A DNA stretch of 64,000 nucleotides from Duganella flavida (GTDB lineage: Bacteria; Pseudomonadota; Gammaproteobacteria; Burkholderiales; Burkholderiaceae_D), in contig NZ_WWCN01000015.1 in assembly GCF_009857445.1 (NCBI RefSeq), forward strand, positions 1 through 64,000, given 5' to 3'. The notes under the pieces were generated by a model. The model had not been told where the DNA came from, did no database searches, and saw nothing but the letters and a program-made list of their open reading frames with translations. The first letter of the stretch is position 1; the number at the start of each line of letters is the position of its first letter. Shown piece by piece: positions 54,528 to 63,096 of this stretch. Both the position numbers and the translations under genes were made by a program.

Positions 54528-54705
54528 TTATGCCACTTTACGACGACGGGAAATGACGCCCACCAAGCGCAAACCCGCCAGCAGCATGGCGCAGGTTTTC
54601 AGCTCAGGCACGGCAATGGTCAACACAATCTTATCCAGCGCGAACTGGGCAGTATTGGTCTTGAACGCCGAGCTGTCGTTGCTCGCATCAAAAAAGACTG
54701 CCGGA
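54528..54705 (-). pseudogene. remnant of a PEP-CTERM exported protein gene
   Basis: The last about 45 codons end in VPELKTCAMLLAGLRLVGVISRRRKVA, a clear derivative of the PEP-CTERM tail (VPEPETYAMLLAGLGLVG...RRRK), with the key PEP changed to PEL. Nothing like the body of such a protein lies upstream; instead a tRNA terminator and tRNA gene follow at once. The frame technically continues through the tRNA but that is not coding. A 3' fragment of a deleted gene. Confidence 0.75.
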
Positions 54706-54710
54706 ATGCA

Positions 54711-54740
54711 AAAAGCCCAACCTCGAAAGGATGGGCTTTT
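54711..54740 (-). terminator. terminator of tRNA-Asn copy 4
   Basis: AAAAGCCCAACC ... GGATGGGCTTTT; related to the copy 2 terminator, including the upstream AATGC. Confidence 0.8.
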
Positions 54741-54748
54741 ATGTGTTC

Positions 54749-54824
54749 TGGCTCCCCGACCTGGACTCGAACCAGGGACCTGCGGATTAACAGTCCGTCG
54801 CTCTACCAACTGAGCTATCAGGGA
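54749..54824 (-). tRNA. tRNA-Asn (anticodon GTT), copy 4
   Basis: Identical to copies 1 and 3 over all 76 bases, with encoded CCA. Confidence 0.97.
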
Positions 54825-54937
54825 TTAGAGGCAACATTTTATACTGTTTCTTTCACACCAGCAAGGTGCAATTTACTGCGGTATTTCATGCTGCCTTTCG
54901 TATCAAGCTTTGCAGCTCAACGCGAAGAAACAAGATT

Positions 54938-56134
54938 TTAAAGGACTTCGGCGATGGCGTCAATAACGATATCGATATTACGCGAATTCAGCGCGGCGAC
55001 GCAGATGCGGCCGGTGTCCACAGCATAGATCGACTTGGCGCGCAGCGTTTCCACTTGTGCCTTGCTCAGACCCGAGTACGAGAACATGCCGATCTGGTCG
55101 CGCACGAAGGCGAAGTCGTGGCCCTTGGCCTGCAGCTTGACCACAAACGCTTCGCGCATTTCCTTGATGCGCACGCGCATCGCAGCCAGTTCGTCTTCCC
55201 ACATCTGACGCAGTTCCGGGGTGGTCAGCACGGTTGCTACTACCTTGCCGCCGTGGACCGGTGGGTTGGAGTAGTTGGTGCGCACCACGCGCTTCAGTTG
55301 CGACATCAGGCGAGCCGCTTCTTCCGAGGTGGCAGCCACCACGCTCAGCGCGCCCACGCGCTCGCCGTACAGCGAGAACGATTTGGAGAACGAGTTCGAT
55401 ACCAGCAGCGGGCCGCCGGCAGCAGCGAAGCGGCGCACGACAGCGCCGTCTTCTGCGATGCCAGCACCAAAGCCCTGGTAAGCCATATCCAGGAACGGCA
55501 CCAGGCCGCCATTGGTCACAGCAGCGATGACTTCATCCCACTGGGCCGAGGTCAGGTCGGCGCCGGTCGGGTTGTGGCAGCAAGCGTGCAGCAGCACGAT
55601 GGCGCCGGCTGGCATGGCCTTGATGTCGGCGATCATGCCGGCGAAGTTCACGCCGTGGGTGGCCGCGTCGAAATAGGCGTAGTTGTTGACTTTGAAGCCG
55701 GCGCTTTCAAACAGCGCGCGGTGGTTTTCCCAGCTTGGGTCGCTGATGTAGACTTCCGCGTCTGGCGCAAAGCGCCTCAGGAAGTCGGCGCCGATTTTCA
55801 GGGCGCCGGTGCCGCCGATGGCTTGCACAGTGACGGCACGCTTCTCTTGCAATACGGCGCTGTCGGCGCCAAATACCAGCTCTTGCACCGCCTTGTCGTA
55901 GGCAGCCAGGCCTTCGATCGGCAGGTAGGTGCGCGGCGCTGGCGTCGCGATCAGGATTTCTTCCGCTTTCTGCACGCACGATAGCAGCGGCACTTTACCG
56001 TTGTCGTCATAATAAACGCCAACACCCAGATTGATTTTCTGTGGGTTTTGGTCGGCGTTAAAGGCTTCGGTAATGCCCAGGATAGGGTCGCGTGGCGCCA
56101 TGTCGATGGCACTGAACAAGCTAGGATTCGTCAT
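54938..56134 (-). CDS. aromatic/aspartate amino acid aminotransferase
   Basis: 398 residues from ATG 56134 (MTNPSLFSAIDMAPRDP). PLP-dependent class I enzyme with the lysine in NSFSKSFSLYGERVG and the PLP-phosphate site. The TyrB/AspC group of proteobacteria, giving tyrosine, phenylalanine or aspartate from their oxo acids. An ORF opens at 56224 but overlaps the divergent uvrB promoter. 113 bases to the tRNA copy 4. Confidence 0.94.
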   Translation of the reverse strand: MTNPSLFSAIDMAPRDPILGITEAFNADQNPQKINLGVGVYYDDNGKVPLLSCVQKAEEILIATPAPRTYLPIEGLAAYDKAVQELVFGADSAVLQEKRAVTVQAIGGTGALKIGADFLRRFAPDAEVYISDPSWENHRALFESAGFKVNNYAYFDAATHGVNFAGMIADIKAMPAGAIVLLHACCHNPTGADLTSAQWDEVIAAVTNGGLVPFLDMAYQGFGAGIAEDGAVVRRFAAAGGPLLVSNSFSKSFSLYGERVGALSVVAATSEEAARLMSQLKRVVRTNYSNPPVHGGKVVATVLTTPELRQMWEDELAAMRVRIKEMREAFVVKLQAKGHDFAFVRDQIGMFSYSGLSKAQVETLRAKSIYAVDTGRICVAALNSRNIDIVIDAIAEVL

Positions 56135-56248
56135 GATAAGATTGGATTCAATTGGAAGCGGTTCGCAGCAGAGATGTATAGACAGCGCCCTTAAAATAAC
56201 GACTTCAGGCCGCTGACAGGCCATTATTCTAACAAAGGTCTGAGCAAG

Positions 56249-58321
56249 ATGGCTGATTTACCTGTAGCAGATATTCCGAAGGCAACCGTGGTGACGTTCC
56301 CGGATTCGCCCTTCAAATTACACCAGCCCTTCCCGCCCGCAGGCGATCAGCCGGCCGCGATCGATCAGCTGTGCGAAGGCATCGACGACGGTTTATTCTT
56401 CCAGACGCTGCTCGGCGTAACCGGCTCCGGCAAGACCTACACCATGGCCAACGTCATTGCGCGCAAGGGCCGCCCGGCTATCGTGTTCGCGCCGAACAAA
56501 ACACTGGCCGCGCAACTGTACTCGGAGTTCCGCGAGTTCTTCCCGGAGAATGCGGTCGAATACTTCGTGTCCTACTACGATTACTACCAGCCGGAAGCCT
56601 ACGTGCCGCAGCGTGACCTGTTCATTGAAAAGGATTCGTCCATCAATGAGCACATCGAGCAAATGCGACTGTCGTGCACCAAGTCACTGATGGAGCGGCG
56701 CGATGTGGTGATCGTGGCCACCGTGTCGGCCATCTACGGTATCGGTAATCCGAGCGAGTATCACCAGATGATCCTGACCTTGCGCCAGAAGGATCGCGTG
56801 TCGCAGCGCGACATCATCGCGCGCCTGATCCAGATGCAGTACACGCGCAATGAAGTGGACTTCGGCCGCGGCACCTTCCGCGTGCGCGGCGATACGCTCG
56901 ATATTTTCCCGGCCGAGAATGCGGACCTCGCAGTGCGCCTGGAACTGTGGGACGACGAGCTGGAATCGATCCAGCTATTCGACCCGCTGACCGGCCGAGT
57001 CAAGCAAAAGATCCCGCGCTTCACCGTGTATCCGGGCTCGCACTACGTGACGCCGCGTTCGACCGTGCTGCGCGCGATCGAAACCATCAAGCTGGAACTG
57101 CGCGAGCGGCTGGAGTTCTTCCGCAAGGAGAACAAGCTGATTGAAGAACAGCGCCTTGAACAGCGCACCCGTTTCGACCTGGAGATGATGGCGGAAATCG
57201 GCTTCACCAAGGGCATCGAAAACTACTCGCGCCATCTGAGCGGCGCGAAAGCCGGCGAACCACCACCAACGCTGGTGGACTACCTGCCGAAAGATGCGCT
57301 GATGTTCCTCGACGAATCGCACGTGCTGGTGGGCCAATTGAGCGCCATGTACAACGGCGACCGTTCGCGCAAAACCAACCTTGTAGATTATGGCTTCCGC
57401 CTGCCGTCGGCATTGGATAACCGCCCGCTGAAATTCGAAGAGTTCGAGCAGAAGATGCGACAGACGGTATTCGTCTCGGCCACGCCAGCGGACTACGAAA
57501 AGAAACGCGCGGATCAAGTAGTCGAGCAGGTGGTGCGTCCGACCGGCCTGGTGGACCCGCTGGTGATCGTGCGCCCTGCCCTGTCGCAGGTCGATGACCT
57601 GATGTCCGAGATCACCGACCGCGTAGCCAAGAACGAGCGCGTGCTGGTCACCACGCTGACCAAGCGCATGTCGGAACAGCTGACCGAATACCTGAGCGAC
57701 CATGGCATCAAAGTGCGCTACCTGCACAGCGATATCGAAACCGTGGAACGCGTGGAACTGCTGCGCGACCTGCGCATCGGCACCTTCGATGTGCTGGTCG
57801 GGATTAACTTGCTGCGCGAAGGTCTGGACTTGCCGGAGGTATCGCTGGTAGCGATTCTGGATGCGGACAAGGAAGGCTTCCTGCGCTCCGAACGTTCGCT
57901 GATCCAGACCATCGGCCGCGCCGCGCGTAACCTGAACGGTGTAGCACTGCTGTATGCGGACCGCATGACCGATTCGATGACACGCGCCATCGGCGAGACC
58001 GAACGTCGCCGCGCCAAGCAGATCGCCTTCAATGAAGCCAACGGCATTGTGCCGCGCGGCGTGAAGAAGATCATCAAGGACATGATCGACGGCGTCTACA
58101 GCGAGAAAGGCGCGAAGGAAGAACTGGAAGTCGCGCAGGAGACGGCCAAGTACGAATCCATGAGCGAGAAGCAGATCAGCAAGGAGATCAAGCGCCTCGA
58201 AAAAGCCATGCTCGATCACGCCAAGAATCTGGAATTCGAAAAGGCCGCGCAAGTTCGCGACCAGCTCCACATCCTCAAGCAGCAGCTATTCGGCGCACCG
58301 GGCGCCGACAATATCGCCTGA
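56249..58321 (+). CDS. uvrB: UvrB, excinuclease ABC subunit B
   Basis: Damage-recognising helicase-like subunit of nucleotide excision repair. 690 residues: Walker [16 protein letters not shown], the beta-hairpin [12 protein letters not shown], the DEAD-type box [14 protein letters not shown], the motif [11 protein letters not shown], and a C-terminal UVR helix pair ([20 protein letters not shown]) that contacts UvrC. No LexA box is visible upstream. Confidence 0.98.
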   Translation: MADLPVADIPKATVVTFPDSPFKLHQPFPPAGDQPAAIDQLCEGIDDGLFFQTLLGVTGSGKTYTMANVIARKGRPAIVFAPNKTLAAQLYSEFREFFPENAVEYFVSYYDYYQPEAYVPQRDLFIEKDSSINEHIEQMRLSCTKSLMERRDVVIVATVSAIYGIGNPSEYHQMILTLRQKDRVSQRDIIARLIQMQYTRNEVDFGRGTFRVRGDTLDIFPAENADLAVRLELWDDELESIQLFDPLTGRVKQKIPRFTVYPGSHYVTPRSTVLRAIETIKLELRERLEFFRKENKLIEEQRLEQRTRFDLEMMAEIGFTKGIENYSRHLSGAKAGEPPPTLVDYLPKDALMFLDESHVLVGQLSAMYNGDRSRKTNLVDYGFRLPSALDNRPLKFEEFEQKMRQTVFVSATPADYEKKRADQVVEQVVRPTGLVDPLVIVRPALSQVDDLMSEITDRVAKNERVLVTTLTKRMSEQLTEYLSDHGIKVRYLHSDIETVERVELLRDLRIGTFDVLVGINLLREGLDLPEVSLVAILDADKEGFLRSERSLIQTIGRAARNLNGVALLYADRMTDSMTRAIGETERRRAKQIAFNEANGIVPRGVKKIIKDMIDGVYSEKGAKEELEVAQETAKYESMSEKQISKEIKRLEKAMLDHAKNLEFEKAAQVRDQLHILKQQLFGAPGADNIA

Positions 58322-58324
58322 TTA

Positions 58325-59260
58325 TTACGGCGTCTTGACGAAGGTGCTCAAGGCGTCAATCAACTGTGGGGCGACTGGCAGGTCCGGGCTGGCGTAGGAT
58401 TTTTGCTGGAGGGCCTGGTCGTCGCCGACGATTTTCAGCAGGTGGTTCATGCCTTGCACGATCACCAGTTTCGCGCCCGGGGCGGCGGTGGATAGCGCCT
58501 TCGCTTCGTCTTGCGGCACTTGCAGGTCCGAAGTGCCTTGCAGGATCAGCACCGGTATCTTCAGCGCGGCAATCGCTTTGCGCGGATCGTGCTGGAAGGT
58601 GGAGATCAAATATGGCTGCACGTCCGGGCGATACAGCGCCATCAACGGCGGTGGTACTCTGTCCACGGTCTTGCCCTGCTTGAGCGACGCGAGAATGTCG
58701 TCACTCTCGCCCAGCAACGCTGGCGGCAGCTGTTCCTTCAGCTGGTCGCGCAGGATCTCGTCCAGCGGATGGCCGGCGCCGGCGATCAGCACGCAGGCAT
58801 CCGCCCCACCCTGCGCACATGCTTCGGCGGCGATCTGCGCACCTTCGCTATGCCCCGCCATTACCACGCGCGAGAAACGGCCATCGGCGCGCAGCTTGCG
58901 TAGCCACGCGGCTGCATCGCCAACGTAATCATCAAGACGCAGGTTCTCTTCCTTCCACACCGGCAGCGCGCTGGAGGCGATGGCGCGCTTATCGTAGCGC
59001 ACCGAGGCGATGCCCTGCCGCGCCAAGCCTTCCGCCACCATCTTCAGCGAGTCGTTAGGCCCCGGCAGCAGCTTGTTATTACCATCGCGGTCGGTCGGGC
59101 CGGAGCCGGAATGCAGCAGCACCACCGGCACTTTGCCGCTCACGCCATCGGGCGTCAGCTCGGTGCCGTAGACGGTGCCACCGCCCACATCCAGCGACAC
59201 CGGCCGCGACGCCGCCAGCACAGACGAGGACAACATCATCAAGGACAGCAACAGCTTCAT
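58325..59260 (-). CDS. alpha/beta hydrolase, exported
   Basis: 311 residues with a signal peptide (about 1-17, LLSLMMLSSSVLAAS). Catalytic triad visible: Ser in AGHSEGAQIAAE, Asp in LQGTSDLQVPQDE, His in GMNHLLKIVG. Oxyanion loop VLLHSGSGPTDRDGNN. Related to dienelactone hydrolase/acyl-peptidase-like enzymes; substrate unknown. Confidence 0.9.
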   Translation of the reverse strand: MKLLLSLMMLSSSVLAASRPVSLDVGGGTVYGTELTPDGVSGKVPVVLLHSGSGPTDRDGNNKLLPGPNDSLKMVAEGLARQGIASVRYDKRAIASSALPVWKEENLRLDDYVGDAAAWLRKLRADGRFSRVVMAGHSEGAQIAAEACAQGGADACVLIAGAGHPLDEILRDQLKEQLPPALLGESDDILASLKQGKTVDRVPPPLMALYRPDVQPYLISTFQHDPRKAIAALKIPVLILQGTSDLQVPQDEAKALSTAAPGAKLVIVQGMNHLLKIVGDDQALQQKSYASPDLPVAPQLIDALSTFVKTP

Positions 59261-59272
59261 ACTTTTCTCCGT

Positions 59273-59908
59273 TTATTGAGGAAGACGTTTGTACAGCAGT
59301 AGCGAGTAGCCGGCGGCCAGCAGCCCCCATGCCATCATCAGCACCAGCAGCAGCCAGTGGGGCGCGCCCAGCCACGCAGCCAGCAGGCCCAATACACCGC
59401 TGCCCACCATCAGCTTGCCCGTCAGCCGGTGCGTGGCGTACCAGACGTGCTCGCTGGCCAGCGTCCAGGGCGTGCGCACGCCGATGAAGAAATTGCGTCG
59501 CACCTTGCCCATCGGGTTACCCATCAGGATAAGCACCACGAACACCAGCGCCGGAATCACGTGCACCACGTCCAGCTTCACGCCCAGCGCGCTGTACAGC
59601 ATGAATAACTCGATCGCACCAAACAGGGCAATCGGGATTGCCATCAGGTAGCCATAGGTGGCGCCGGAGTTCTGCACCTCAAACTGCTTGGGCGACAGCC
59701 ACGGCAGTGCAATCGCCAACAGCAGGAAGGCGCTCATGACCACCGGACCGACGATCCACAGCTGCCAGCGCGCACCGTAGCCATCGACCTGCCCGGCATA
59801 GTTCCAGTGCGTCGGCATAATCTCCGGCAGCGACGGGTAGTAGTAAGCGGTGACGGCCGTCATGGCCAGGATCATCAGGATGCACAGCAATAAGGCGCGA
59901 GGCTTCAT
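59273..59908 (-). CDS. SdpI-family membrane protein (DUF1648)
   Basis: 211 residues from ATG 59908, ATGA-overlapping the ArsR gene, which fixes the start. Six spans. DUF1648 opens with the YYPSLPEIMPTHWNYAGQVDG motif, and the SdpI domain shows FFIGVRTPWTLASEHVWYAT. In Bacillus, SdpI protects against the SDP toxin; proteobacterial members with a neighbouring SdpR-like repressor have unknown roles. Confidence 0.9.
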   Translation of the reverse strand: MKPRALLLCILMILAMTAVTAYYYPSLPEIMPTHWNYAGQVDGYGARWQLWIVGPVVMSAFLLLAIALPWLSPKQFEVQNSGATYGYLMAIPIALFGAIELFMLYSALGVKLDVVHVIPALVFVVLILMGNPMGKVRRNFFIGVRTPWTLASEHVWYATHRLTGKLMVGSGVLGLLAAWLGAPHWLLLVLMMAWGLLAAGYSLLLYKRLPQ

Positions 59909-60192
59909 TTCTTTTTTCCTTTTGGTTGGTCGCCGGTGAGGTCCATCATCCACGCCAGCACGTCCTGCAGCACCGTAGTGTTGAGGCCATACCAGATGGT
60001 TTGCCCTTCGCGCCGACGCGTGATCAGGTCGGCTTCGGACAGCACGGCAAAGTGATGCGACATGGTGGGCTTGCTCATGTCGAAGTGTTGCGCCAGTTCG
60101 CCAGCCGTCATCTCGCCGCTACGCAGCAGGCGCAGGATTTCGCGCCGCGCGGGATCGGCGATGGCTTTGAAGGCGTTGTTGGCAGCAGTCAT
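59905..60192 (-). CDS. ArsR-type autorepressor, SdpR family
   Basis: 95 residues. Winged helix: IADPARREILRLLRSGEMTA, LAQHFDMSKPTMSHHFAVLS, then VLSEADLITRRREGQTIWY. No metal-binding cysteines, as in SdpR. Co-translated with the SdpI-like gene; likely represses the pair. Confidence 0.92.
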   Translation of the reverse strand: MTAANNAFKAIADPARREILRLLRSGEMTAGELAQHFDMSKPTMSHHFAVLSEADLITRRREGQTIWYGLNTTVLQDVLAWMMDLTGDQPKGKKK

Positions 60193-60233
60193 TAGGCAAT
60201 CATCTAATTAGACACTTATCTAAATATAAGCCT

Positions 60234-60262
60234 GAAAAAAGCGGGCGTCAAGCGCCCGCCCC
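60234..60262 (-). terminator. terminator of marC
   Basis: GCGGGCG-TCAAG-CGCCCGC hairpin followed by TTTTTT on the minus strand, just past the marC stop. Confidence 0.85.
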
Positions 60263-60267
60263 TACTG

Positions 60268-60864
60268 TTACAACGTCTTCACAAACTCGCGGATGCCGCC
60301 CAGCAGCATCTCCACCGACATCGCTGTCAGGATCAGGCCCATCAGGCGCTCGAAGGCCGTCATCACTTGCGGGCCGAGCACTTTCTGCAGCTTCTCGGCG
60401 CTCAGGAACACCGCCAGCCACACCACACCCACCGCCGCCAGCGCCGCCACGTGCACCAGCACCTCACCGGTGCTCTCGCGCGAGAACAGCAGCACCGTGG
60501 CCAGCGCCGACGGCCCGGCCAGCGCAGGAATCGCCAGCGGCACGATGAAGGGCTCGCCGCCATCCGTGCGGCCCAGTACGCCGTCCGGATGCGGGAAGAT
60601 CATGCGGATCGAGATCAGCAGCAGGATCACGCTGCCGCCGATGCGCAGCGCTACTTCCGACAGGTGCAGCGCGGCCAGGAAGTGGCGGCCGAAGAACATG
60701 AAGATCAGCAGCAGCACAAAGGCAATCGCGCATTCGCGCACGACGATGCGCGGGCGGCGCGACGGCGGCACGGGATTGAGCACGCTGGCAAACAGCGGCA
60801 CATTACCGAACGGGTCGGTCACCAGCAGCAAGAGGATGAAGGTCTGGAAAAAATCCTGGGTCAT
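60268..60864 (-). CDS. MarC family integral membrane protein
   Basis: 198 residues, six spans; family motif LVTDPFGNVPLFASVL near the start and PLAIPALAGPSALATVLLFS in the middle. Function unknown (once thought to aid multiple antibiotic resistance). Confidence 0.93.
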   Translation of the reverse strand: MTQDFFQTFILLLLVTDPFGNVPLFASVLNPVPPSRRPRIVVRECAIAFVLLLIFMFFGRHFLAALHLSEVALRIGGSVILLLISIRMIFPHPDGVLGRTDGGEPFIVPLAIPALAGPSALATVLLFSRESTGEVLVHVAALAAVGVVWLAVFLSAEKLQKVLGPQVMTAFERLMGLILTAMSVEMLLGGIREFVKTL

Positions 60865-60886
60865 GGAATCTCAAAGTAGAAAAGAA

Positions 60887-60915
60887 AAACGGGAGCCGAA
60901 GCTCCCGTTTGAGTG
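60887..60915 (-). terminator. terminator after the first PEP-CTERM gene
   Basis: AAACGGGAGC-CGAA-GCTCCCGTTT with T runs on both strands; may serve both neighbours. Confidence 0.85.
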
Positions 60916-60931
60916 TACCACCAGATTCAGC

Positions 60932-61573
60932 TTATGCCGACTTCCGGCGGCGAGCGAAGGCGCCTACCAGGCCCAGGCCAGCCAACATCATGGCGTAGGT
61001 TTCTGGTTCTGGAACTGGGGCGGTTTCGTAGGTATAGGTGACTTTAGCGTAGCCGTCCATGGTCACGATCGGATCGTAGGTGGCGTTGCCGGTACCCGAG
61101 CTATCGGCGGTCGACCAGCCGGTCAGCAGGGCGTGGTAGGTGCCTGGGCCGGTGAAGGCTGCCAGTGCGGCAGGCGACGACAGGGTCAGCGAATTGCTGA
61201 CGGTCCATGGCGCCAGCGTAACGCTGCCGGTGTCACCCGAAGCCAGGGTGAAGTTCTTGGTGATCGAGCCGCTGGTGCTCAGCACGCTGCCCAGCACGTC
61301 GCCATCGATCTGGCCGCCGGCCGTCACGGTGAACTTGCCTTCGCTAGGGCCGTCATTGGTGACGGTGATGCTGCCGTACAGGCTGTTGAACAGTTCGAAT
61401 TTCACGCTGGTCAGAGTACCCAGCGTATGGTCGAACTTGGCGATCGACAGATCACCGTCGAAGTTCTCAACGTCGACAGCGGTATTCGAGGTCACGGTGA
61501 CCACACCGGCGTTAGCGCCCAGGGCGAAAGTCAGAGCCGCTGCGGCGAACAGGGTTTTCGAGTAGTTTTTCAT
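60932..61573 (-). CDS. PEP-CTERM sorted protein (FxDxF / choice-of-anchor E-like)
   Basis: 213 residues. Signal peptide about 1-22 (SKTLFAAAALTFALGANA). A FDHTLGTLTSVKFELFN core like the choice-of-anchor E domain; C-terminal APVPEPETYAMMLAGLGLVG followed by ARRRKSA is the PEP-CTERM signal, cut by an exosortase outside the window. Likely a surface or extracellular matrix protein. Paralogous to the next gene. Confidence 0.9.
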   Translation of the reverse strand: MKNYSKTLFAAAALTFALGANAGVVTVTSNTAVDVENFDGDLSIAKFDHTLGTLTSVKFELFNSLYGSITVTNDGPSEGKFTVTAGGQIDGDVLGSVLSTSGSITKNFTLASGDTGSVTLAPWTVSNSLTLSSPAALAAFTGPGTYHALLTGWSTADSSGTGNATYDPIVTMDGYAKVTYTYETAPVPEPETYAMMLAGLGLVGAFARRRKSA

Positions 61574-61609
61574 AGTGAGATCCAGATTCTTAGTTGTCGG
61601 GTTGGCGTA

Positions 61610-62284
61610 TCAGGCTTGGGCCGAGCGCGATTTACGCTTGGCAGCGAATGCCACAACACCCAGGCCCAACAGCAGCATGCCGTAGGTTTCTGGTTCTGGC
61701 ACTGGAGCGGCGGTGTAGGTGTAGGTAACTTTACCGATACCATCAGCCAGCGTGGTGAATTTCGAGACGATGCCGGTCTGGCCGACCGAGGTGCCTACCG
61801 CGTTGATCGCCAGGCTGGCGACCACATTGCCGGTACCTTCGAACAGGGAGAAGTTGCCGGCGCCGACAGAGTAGGCGCTGGACAGGTGGCTCGAGCCGGA
61901 AGCCTTGATCACGTTCGAGCTGCCTGCCGCTGCGGTGGTAGCGACACCGCTAAACAGGCTCTTGGAATCGCTGCCCAGGGACAGTGAACCAGGGCCGGTC
62001 AGGGTCATGGTGGTGGTCAGACCGACCGTGGTGTTTTTGTTTTTTGGGCCGGCATTGCTCAGCGCAACTTTGCCGGTCACCGACGAACCGTATTCGATGG
62101 TGATGCTGGTCAGCGTGCCCAGCGTCGTGTCGAACTGGTGGATATCCAGATTGGTCAGGATGTTGGTCAGCGTGTTGGCGGCGACTGGAGTGATGTCATA
62201 GACCTTCACGGCAGCCATGGCAGGCGCGGCGAATGCACCGGCTGCAACACACAGCGAAGCGGCAGCAAAATGTTTGAGTTTCAT
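61610..62284 (-). CDS. PEP-CTERM sorted protein (FxDxF / choice-of-anchor E-like), paralog
   Basis: 224 residues. Signal peptide about 1-24 (AAASLCVAAGAFAAPAMAA). HQFDTTLGTLTSITIEYGS matches the paralog's core; tail APVPEPETYGMLLLGLGVVA plus KRKSRS. 36 bases upstream of the first paralog; the pair is probably one transcript with an AT-rich promoter at 62340-62460. Confidence 0.9.
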   Translation of the reverse strand: MKLKHFAAASLCVAAGAFAAPAMAAVKVYDITPVAANTLTNILTNLDIHQFDTTLGTLTSITIEYGSSVTGKVALSNAGPKNKNTTVGLTTTMTLTGPGSLSLGSDSKSLFSGVATTAAAGSSNVIKASGSSHLSSAYSVGAGNFSLFEGTGNVVASLAINAVGTSVGQTGIVSKFTTLADGIGKVTYTYTAAPVPEPETYGMLLLGLGVVAFAAKRKSRSAQA

Positions 62285-62465
62285 GAGAATTTCCTTATTT
62301 TTGTGTGGCGAAGATTCCTGGCCTTGGGGGCGGCCGCGAAGTCTGTGCTTGCTGCCTTTTTCTAACTTAAAGCAATCTTAACATACAATGTGGAAATGTC
62401 ATTTCATTTCGTGCACTTTGTGATGAAAAAATGGAATCTAAGTTTCCAAAAAGTAATTCCAAATG

Positions 62466-62490
62466 AAAAACGACCCAAAGGGTCGTTTTT
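62466..62490. terminator. bidirectional terminator
   Basis: AAAAACGACCC-AAA-GGGTCGTTTTT, perfect arms with T runs on both sides, between the phosphoribosyltransferase and PEP-CTERM genes. Confidence 0.85.
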
Positions 62491-62502
62491 GTACCACAAA
62501 CT

Positions 62503-62535
62503 ATGAAAAGCCCTTACGGGCGGCCCCGGAGGGCT
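62503..62535 (-). terminator. terminator of the phosphoribosyltransferase gene
   Basis: AAGCCCTCCGG...CCCGTAAGGGCTTTT on the minus strand, directly at the stop codon. Confidence 0.7.
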
Positions 62536-63080
62536 TAGTTGCTGCTCTCGCCTTTTTTGATCCAGGCGGCCAGCTGATGCGGGCGCAGGCCGTCGTAATC
62601 TTCAAACGGCTGGTGGATCCACGGGTTGTGCGGCAGTTCTTCCATCTGGTAATCCGGACGGAAAGCCGAGCTGCCCTTGGTCCAGATGACAGCCGATTTC
62701 ACCTCGGTCACGCCTTCGAAGTTATCCTTCAAGTGCTGCATGACTTTGATCAGGGTGACGCCAGAATCCGCGAGGTCATCGACCAGCAGGATCTTGCCGC
62801 TCAGTGGGCCCTTGGTCATGGTCATGTACTTGGCGATGTCCAGATCGCCCTGGGTGGTGCCCTTGTCTTCGCGGTACGAGCTGGTCGACAGGATCGCCAG
62901 CGGTACGTCAAAGATACGCGAGAACACATCGCCCGGACGCACGCCGCCGCGCGCCAGGCACAGCACCATGTCAAATTTCCAGCCTGATTCATGCACCTTG
63001 AGCGCCAGGCGCTCGATCAGGCGATGATATTCATCCCAGGATACCCAGAGGTGTTTTTCGTTGGATTGTGGGGTCGTCAT
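62535..63080 (-). CDS. phosphoribosyltransferase (purine salvage type)
   Basis: 181 residues. PRPP-binding loop KILLVDDLADSGVTL; the N-terminal part LCLARGGVRPGDVFSRIF is typical of xanthine/hypoxanthine-guanine type enzymes such as Gpt. Base specificity cannot be fixed. It follows purA by 16 bases, so purine synthesis and salvage are co-expressed. Confidence 0.9.
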   Translation of the reverse strand: MTTPQSNEKHLWVSWDEYHRLIERLALKVHESGWKFDMVLCLARGGVRPGDVFSRIFDVPLAILSTSSYREDKGTTQGDLDIAKYMTMTKGPLSGKILLVDDLADSGVTLIKVMQHLKDNFEGVTEVKSAVIWTKGSSAFRPDYQMEELPHNPWIHQPFEDYDGLRPHQLAAWIKKGESSN

Positions 63081-63096
63081 AACTTTCCTTACTTAT

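Noticed and set aside
54706-54809. Coding continuation of the PEP-CTERM remnant through tRNA copy 4
   Set aside because: The bases are a tRNA gene and its terminator; the open frame there is accidental.
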